Both the position numbers and the translations under genes were made by a program. A DNA stretch of 64,000 nucleotides from Sphingomonas azotifigens NBRC 15497 (GTDB lineage: Bacteria; Pseudomonadota; Alphaproteobacteria; Sphingomonadales; Sphingomonadaceae). This document shows, one piece after another, positions 60,141-64,000 of this stretch. Position 1 is the stretch's first letter; the number at the start of each line of letters is the position of its first letter. Location: NCBI RefSeq assembly GCF_002091475.1, contig NZ_BCTR01000038.1, positions 1 through 64,000 of the forward strand. The letters are read 5' to 3'. The notes beneath the pieces are model-generated. The model did no database searches and had not been told where the DNA came from. It saw only the letters and a list, made by a program, of their open reading frames with translations.

Positions 60141-61865
60141 TCAGCGCAGCAGGTTGGTGCGGGCGAGATCGATCACTTCGCTCACATCGCCGTTGAGCAC
60201 GGCCTTGAGTGCCCAGAGGCTGAAGCCCTTGGCCTGTTCGAGCTGGATCGACGGCGGCATCACCAGTTCCTGGGTGTTGGTCACCACGTCGAGTAGCGCC
60301 GGGCCGGGATGCGCCAGCACGTCCGCGATTGCCGCATCTAGGTCGGCCGGATCCTCGACGCGGATCGCATGGATCTCCATCGCCCGCGCAACGGCGGCGA
60401 AGTCCGGGTTCTCCAGGTTGGTGCCAGTCTCCAGGAAGCCCGACGCCTTCATCTCCAGCGCGACGAAGCCGAGCGTGCCGTTGTTGAAGACGACGACCTT
60501 CGCCGGCAGTTGTTCCTGCACCAGCGTGAGCAGGTCGCCCATCAGCATCGCGAGGCCACCATCGCCCGACATGCTGATCACCTGCCGGCCGGGATGCGAG
60601 GCCTGGGCGCCAATCGCCTGGGGCAGCGCGTTGGCCATCGATCCGTGCGCCAGCGACCCGATCATCCGGCGCTTGCCGTTCATCTTCAGGTAGCGCGCCG
60701 CCCAGACGGTGCAGGTGCCGACATCGAAGGTGAACACCGCATCCTCGCTCGCCGCGGCGCTGAGGCGCTCGGCGAGATGCTGCGGATGGATCGGCCGCCG
60801 GCCCGAGCTGCCATCGGCAAGCTTGTCGAGGCTCGCGCGCGCCTTGCGGTAGTGCGCCACGCTGGTCTCGAGATGGCTGGCGTCGCGATCGCCCTTCAGC
60901 GCCGGCAGCAGCGCGGCGATGCTGTGGCGCACGTCGCCGACCACCGCGCAATCGAGCGAGACGCGCCGGCCGAGATTTTCCGGTCGCAGATCGATCTGCG
61001 CGACCTGCGCGTCGGGATAGAATTGGCGATAGGGGAAGTCTGTGCCCAGCATCAGCAGCGTGTCGCAGGACTCCATCGCGTGATAGCCCGAGGCGAAGCC
61101 GATCAGCCCGGTCATGCCGACGTCGTACGGATTATCCCATTCGACATGTTCCTTGCCGCCGAGGGCATGGACGACCGGCGCCTGCAGCCGTTCAGCGAGC
61201 GCGATCACTTCGTCATGCGCGCCGGCGCAGCCGCGGCCGCAGAGCAAGGTGACCTTCTCGCTGGTGTTAAGCAGGTCTGCCAGTGCCTGCACCGCATCGG
61301 CGTCTGGCAGCACATTGGGCTGGCGGATCGCCAGTGCGCCGGGCGCGGAAATCGCGGCTTCGAAGGGCTGTAGCGCGATGTCGCCGGGGATCACGATCAC
61401 TGCCACGCCGCGATGGCCGATCGCGGCGCGGATCGCCGCCTCCATCACGCCGGGCAGCTGCGAGGGGTGCGAGATCGTCTCGCAGAAATGGCTGCAGTCG
61501 CGGAACAGCGCCTCGGGCTTGGTTTCCTGGAAATAGCCGCGGCCAACCTCGGGCGAGGGAATCTGCGCGGCGATCGCCAGCACCGGCACGCGGGTGCGGT
61601 GGCAATCGAACAGGCCGTTGATCAGGTGGAGATTGCCCGGCCCGCACGAGCCCGCGCACACCGCTAGCCCGCCGGTCAGCGCCGCTTCTGCGCCGGCCGC
61701 GAAGGCCGCGACCTCCTCGTGCCGGACATGAACCCAGTCCAGATCGCCGCGTTCCCGCATTGAATCGGTGATGCCGTTCAGGCTGTCCCCGACGACGCCA
61801 TATACCCGCTTGACCCCCGCGTTCACGAGGATGTCGGTCATTAGATCCGCTACTCTTCCGGTCAT
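60141..61865 (-). CDS. poxB: Pyruvate dehydrogenase (quinone)
   Basis: 574 residues. ThDP-binding GDGGLAMLMGDLLTLVQEQ (about 432-450), HVRHEEVAAFAAGAEA with the catalytic Glu (about 50), and a central FAD domain. Closest family is PoxB: decarboxylates pyruvate to acetate and reduces quinone at the membrane. First gene of the minus-strand operon; 24 bp before cydA, so pyruvate electrons can go straight to the bd-type oxidase. The promoter region is about 60-100 bp upstream. Confidence 0.93.
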   Translation of the reverse strand: MTGRVADLMTDILVNAGVKRVYGVVGDSLNGITDSMRERGDLDWVHVRHEEVAAFAAGAEAALTGGLAVCAGSCGPGNLHLINGLFDCHRTRVPVLAIAAQIPSPEVGRGYFQETKPEALFRDCSHFCETISHPSQLPGVMEAAIRAAIGHRGVAVIVIPGDIALQPFEAAISAPGALAIRQPNVLPDADAVQALADLLNTSEKVTLLCGRGCAGAHDEVIALAERLQAPVVHALGGKEHVEWDNPYDVGMTGLIGFASGYHAMESCDTLLMLGTDFPYRQFYPDAQVAQIDLRPENLGRRVSLDCAVVGDVRHSIAALLPALKGDRDASHLETSVAHYRKARASLDKLADGSSGRRPIHPQHLAERLSAAASEDAVFTFDVGTCTVWAARYLKMNGKRRMIGSLAHGSMANALPQAIGAQASHPGRQVISMSGDGGLAMLMGDLLTLVQEQLPAKVVVFNNGTLGFVALEMKASGFLETGTNLENPDFAAVARAMEIHAIRVEDPADLDAAIADVLAHPGPALLDVVTNTQELVMPPSIQLEQAKGFSLWALKAVLNGDVSEVIDLARTNLLR

Positions 61866-61931
61866 TGGTTCGGGCTCCCAGATTACGCCCGCAATTTCCG
61901 AAGAGCCCCCTGCAAGTGGAAGCCATCTAAT

Positions 61932-61947
61932 GGTATATTCTGATACC
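61932..61947. promoter_or_regulatory. Inverted repeat upstream of poxB
   Basis: GGTAT-ATTCTG-ATACC, 67 bp before the poxB start. Opposite half orientation to the CATAC dyads, so unlikely to be the same site. Possible operator of the respiratory operon. Confidence 0.35.
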
Positions 61948-61979
61948 TTTGAACCTATACGAAATTGAAGGGAACTAAA

Positions 61980-62090
61980 TTGGCACGCGCACGTGTGGCA
62001 TCGTCCAGATCCTTAAATACGCCAGATCCGCGCTGGGTGCATATGCTCGAATCCCGCCGGCACAACGTGCAAGCGGTCTACCCAGTTTAG
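61980..62090 (+). CDS. Possible 36-residue protein of unknown function
   Basis: TTG start with GAAGGG about eight bases upstream; short Arg-rich frame containing PDPRWVHMLESRRHN. No homologue recognised; may be a gene remnant or chance. Confidence 0.15.
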   Translation: MARARVASSRSLNTPDPRWVHMLESRRHNVQAVYPV

Positions 62091-62574
62091 AGTTGATCGA
62101 GCCGACGTCGGTTGCAGCTCATGACTTGCACGACAGTCGCGCCATTACCGAAGCGGAACAGCTGCGCGGGCCCCGATCCTGCCAGGCTACGGCGCCACGC
62201 GAAAATCTGTATGTCGACTTTCAGTAGAAGCTGCCGCTCGACGTTAGATTGGGATCGGCAGGAAAGTCCCAAGATCTGTCGTCTAACCCACGTTTAGAGC
62301 GGGTCGAGCTCCGCGCAAGCTCAGTGGCTGTGAGAAACAGAGCGGAACCCCTGAGGATCTACGTCTGCGGCGGAAGCTTCGGTTCGGTTCGTGTGCGGAT
62401 CCAACGCCTGCACGCCGCCAGACGAGCGTGAAACCACTTTCGCCCATCAGCCTGATGTTACGCACTGATAGCACATTCTCAACCTTCGTCGTGGCAGAGG
62501 ATCTATCCTGCGGCGGCATCATGGTAGGACAAGCAAGACGCAGTCCTCGACGATAATCGCGGGTGGGGAGAAAA

Positions 62575-64000
62575 ATGCGCAAATACGGTGGACGCACGAT
62601 CCTTTCGGCGAGCGATCTCGTCAACTTCATGGGCTGCACCCATGCTTCGGTCCTGGACATCCGGAACCTCGAAACACCCACCTCCTTCGATGCCGCTGAC
62701 GAGCACACCGCCCTGCTTCGGGAGAAGGGCATGCAGCACGAACGCGCCTATCTCCGCCGTCTCCGACAGGAGGGCCGCTCCGTCATTGAAATCAGTTCCA
62801 CTGGCACGCTGGAGGAACGCACCGAGGCGACGCTCCGCGCAATGCAAGAAGGGTATGACGTCGTGTACCAAGGCGCCTTCTTGAAGGGTCGATGGCACGG
62901 CTTTTCCGACTTCTTGTTACGGCGCGACGACACGACGTCATTGCTCGGCGCCTACGCCTACGATGTAGCGGACACGAAACTGGCACGTTCAGCCAAAGCG
63001 AAACACGTCTTGCAGCTCTGCGTCTATGCCGAGATGCTTGAGAAGGTTCAGGGCATCACACCGCAGCAGATGCACGTGGTGCTGGGGTCGGGGGAGATTA
63101 CCTCCGTCCGAACAACGTCGGTGTTACACTATTTCAGCTTTATCCGCCGCAGATTCGAGGCGTTCATCGACGCGCCTCCTGTGACGTCGGCCGCTGACCC
63201 GTGTGGACATTGTACCTTTTGTCGCTGGTCGCGCCGCTGCAATTCAGAATGGGAAGCAGCCGAACACCTTTCCCTCGTCGCAGGAATGGGGCGAAACCAG
63301 ATCGCTGCGCTGCGCCAGTATGGCATCTTCAACCTTGAAGGCCTCGGCGCGCTTCCTGGGGGCTCCAAGGTCGATGGTATGCAGCCAGACACCGTCACGC
63401 GGCTTAGCGCGCAGGCAAGACTACAGACGCACCACCGTCGGACAGGAGAACGCCAGGTCGAGGTCCTGTCCGCGCAGCCCGGCCGCGGCTTCGAGCGACT
63501 GCCGCAACCCGATCAGGGTGACGTGTTCTTCGACATGGAAGGCGATCCCCTATTTGATGGAGGCCTCGAGTACCTCTTTGGCCTCGTTGCGCTCGACGAA
63601 CAGGGACACGACCGCTTTCACACCTTCTGGGCGCACGATCGCGAAAGCGAGAAGACCGCTTTCGAACAAACTATCGACTTCCTGGTCGATAGGCTCGCTC
63701 GGTTTCCTGCAGCGCACATCTATCACTACGCGGCATATGAGCAGACCGCGCTCAAGAAACTCGCCATGTTTCACGGAACGCGTGAGGCGGTGGTAGACGA
63801 CCTCCTGCGTGGCCAAAAGTTCGTCGATCTGTATCGGGTGGTCGCCGAGGCCGTCCGTACGTCGGAACCACGCTACTCGATTAAGAACATGGAGGCATTC
63901 TACCTGCCCGGCGGCCGCCAGGGCGAGGTCAAGAATGCGGGCGACAGCATCATCATCTACGAGCGATGGCGCCGTCTGGGCGACGAGCGCCTGCTGTGCG
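62575..64000 (+). CDS. TM0106/RecB-like nuclease, partial at window edge
   Basis: Open to the last base: at least 475 residues. ATG with GGGGAG four bases upstream. RecB-type PD-(D/E)XK nuclease: WHGFSDFLLRR (Asp, about 110) and AYDVADTKLAR (DTK, about 132); four Cys in PCGHCTFCRWSRRCN (about 209-221) suggest an Fe-S or zinc cluster; then an RNase H-like segment (DVFFDMEGDPLFDGGLEYLF, about 315). In this family a C-terminal SF1 helicase usually follows; it would lie outside the window. Lower GC than the chromosome, so possibly a second acquired DNA-processing gene. Confidence 0.85.
   Translation, partial: MRKYGGRTILSASDLVNFMGCTHASVLDIRNLETPTSFDAADEHTALLREKGMQHERAYLRRLRQEGRSVIEISSTGTLEERTEATLRAMQEGYDVVYQGAFLKGRWHGFSDFLLRRDDTTSLLGAYAYDVADTKLARSAKAKHVLQLCVYAEMLEKVQGITPQQMHVVLGSGEITSVRTTSVLHYFSFIRRRFEAFIDAPPVTSAADPCGHCTFCRWSRRCNSEWEAAEHLSLVAGMGRNQIAALRQYGIFNLEGLGALPGGSKVDGMQPDTVTRLSAQARLQTHHRRTGERQVEVLSAQPGRGFERLPQPDQGDVFFDMEGDPLFDGGLEYLFGLVALDEQGHDRFHTFWAHDRESEKTAFEQTIDFLVDRLARFPAAHIYHYAAYEQTALKKLAMFHGTREAVVDDLLRGQKFVDLYRVVAEAVRTSEPRYSIKNMEAFYLPGGRQGEVKNAGDSIIIYERWRRLGDERLLC

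Larger units (their letters stand above)
61866..62574. other. Intergenic region between poxB and the partial nuclease gene
   Basis: About 700 bp. It holds the poxB promoter and an inverted repeat (61932-61947). A 36-codon TTG-started frame (61980-62090) is the only plausible small gene. The rest shows nothing recognisable. GC is below the chromosome norm from about 61.9 kb onward. Confidence 0.5.

Noticed and set aside
1..64000. CRISPR arrays, insertion sequences, rRNA or tRNA genes
   Set aside because: No repeat-spacer pattern, no transposase-like protein and no structured RNA gene was recognised on reading both strands.

Overview
The window is high-GC, gene-dense proteobacterial chromosome. 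OprB-type porin, GMC dehydrogenase with a gluconate-dehydrogenase-like small subunit, Tat-exported sugar isomerase-like proteins, FixJ-type regulators, short ATGA-type gene overlaps and a REP-like repeat together suggest an alphaproteobacterium, probably a sphingomonad. That placement is an inference from gene content. No rRNA, tRNA or CRISPR array was seen.

Layout. 0-3.8 kb (minus strand): porin, two-module VOC protein and a LacI-type repressor. 3.9-12.7 kb (plus): a tightly overlapping operon (MFS importer, three TIM-barrel isomerase-like proteins, Gfo/Idh/MocA oxidoreductase, cytochrome c, DUF1080 hydrolase, GMC small and large subunits) that reads as a 3-keto-glycoside pathway, with a LacI-type operator in the divergent promoter and a strong terminator at the end. 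12.8-17.9 kb: osmolyte-type ABC importer, two alpha/beta hydrolases (one with an Asp nucleophile) and a metallo-beta-lactamase-fold enzyme. 17.9-22.5 kb: propeller histidine kinase, a kinase-like protein without its phospho-acceptor His, and a divergent LuxR regulator. 22.5-27.5 kb: M48 protease, two SDR enzymes with a divergent GlxA-type regulator, and a GST with a small unknown partner.

27.6-41.3 kb is a redox and signalling region: molybdenum hydroxylase IorAB type with a triheme cytochrome c, FixJ-type regulator, CMD protein, aldo/keto reductase, aldehyde dehydrogenase, stand-alone receiver, unknown protein, cNMP-binding/thioredoxin-reductase-like fusion, PAS kinase and alpha/beta hydrolase. 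A 14-bp dyad (CATAC-N4-GTATG and variants) recurs in front of most of these transcription units and also before the related hydrolase at 15.2 kb. It probably marks one regulon.

41.8-52.6 kb looks like an acquired island with visibly lower GC. It carries a ~2000-residue SF1 helicase-nuclease (with DUF4011, DUF3320 and a transglutaminase-like N-terminal part), a translationally coupled Mre11/SbcD-like phosphoesterase and Rad50/YhaN-like ATPase, then an HNH endonuclease. This is the best candidate for an undescribed DNA-processing or defence system.

53.1-61.9 kb (minus): poxB-cydA-cydB-fumC-cupin-mqo-thrE-like, a respiratory cassette in which pyruvate and malate feed electrons to quinone and a bd-type oxidase takes them off. 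The right edge (62575 onward) enters a partial TM0106/RecB-like nuclease gene that runs off the window.
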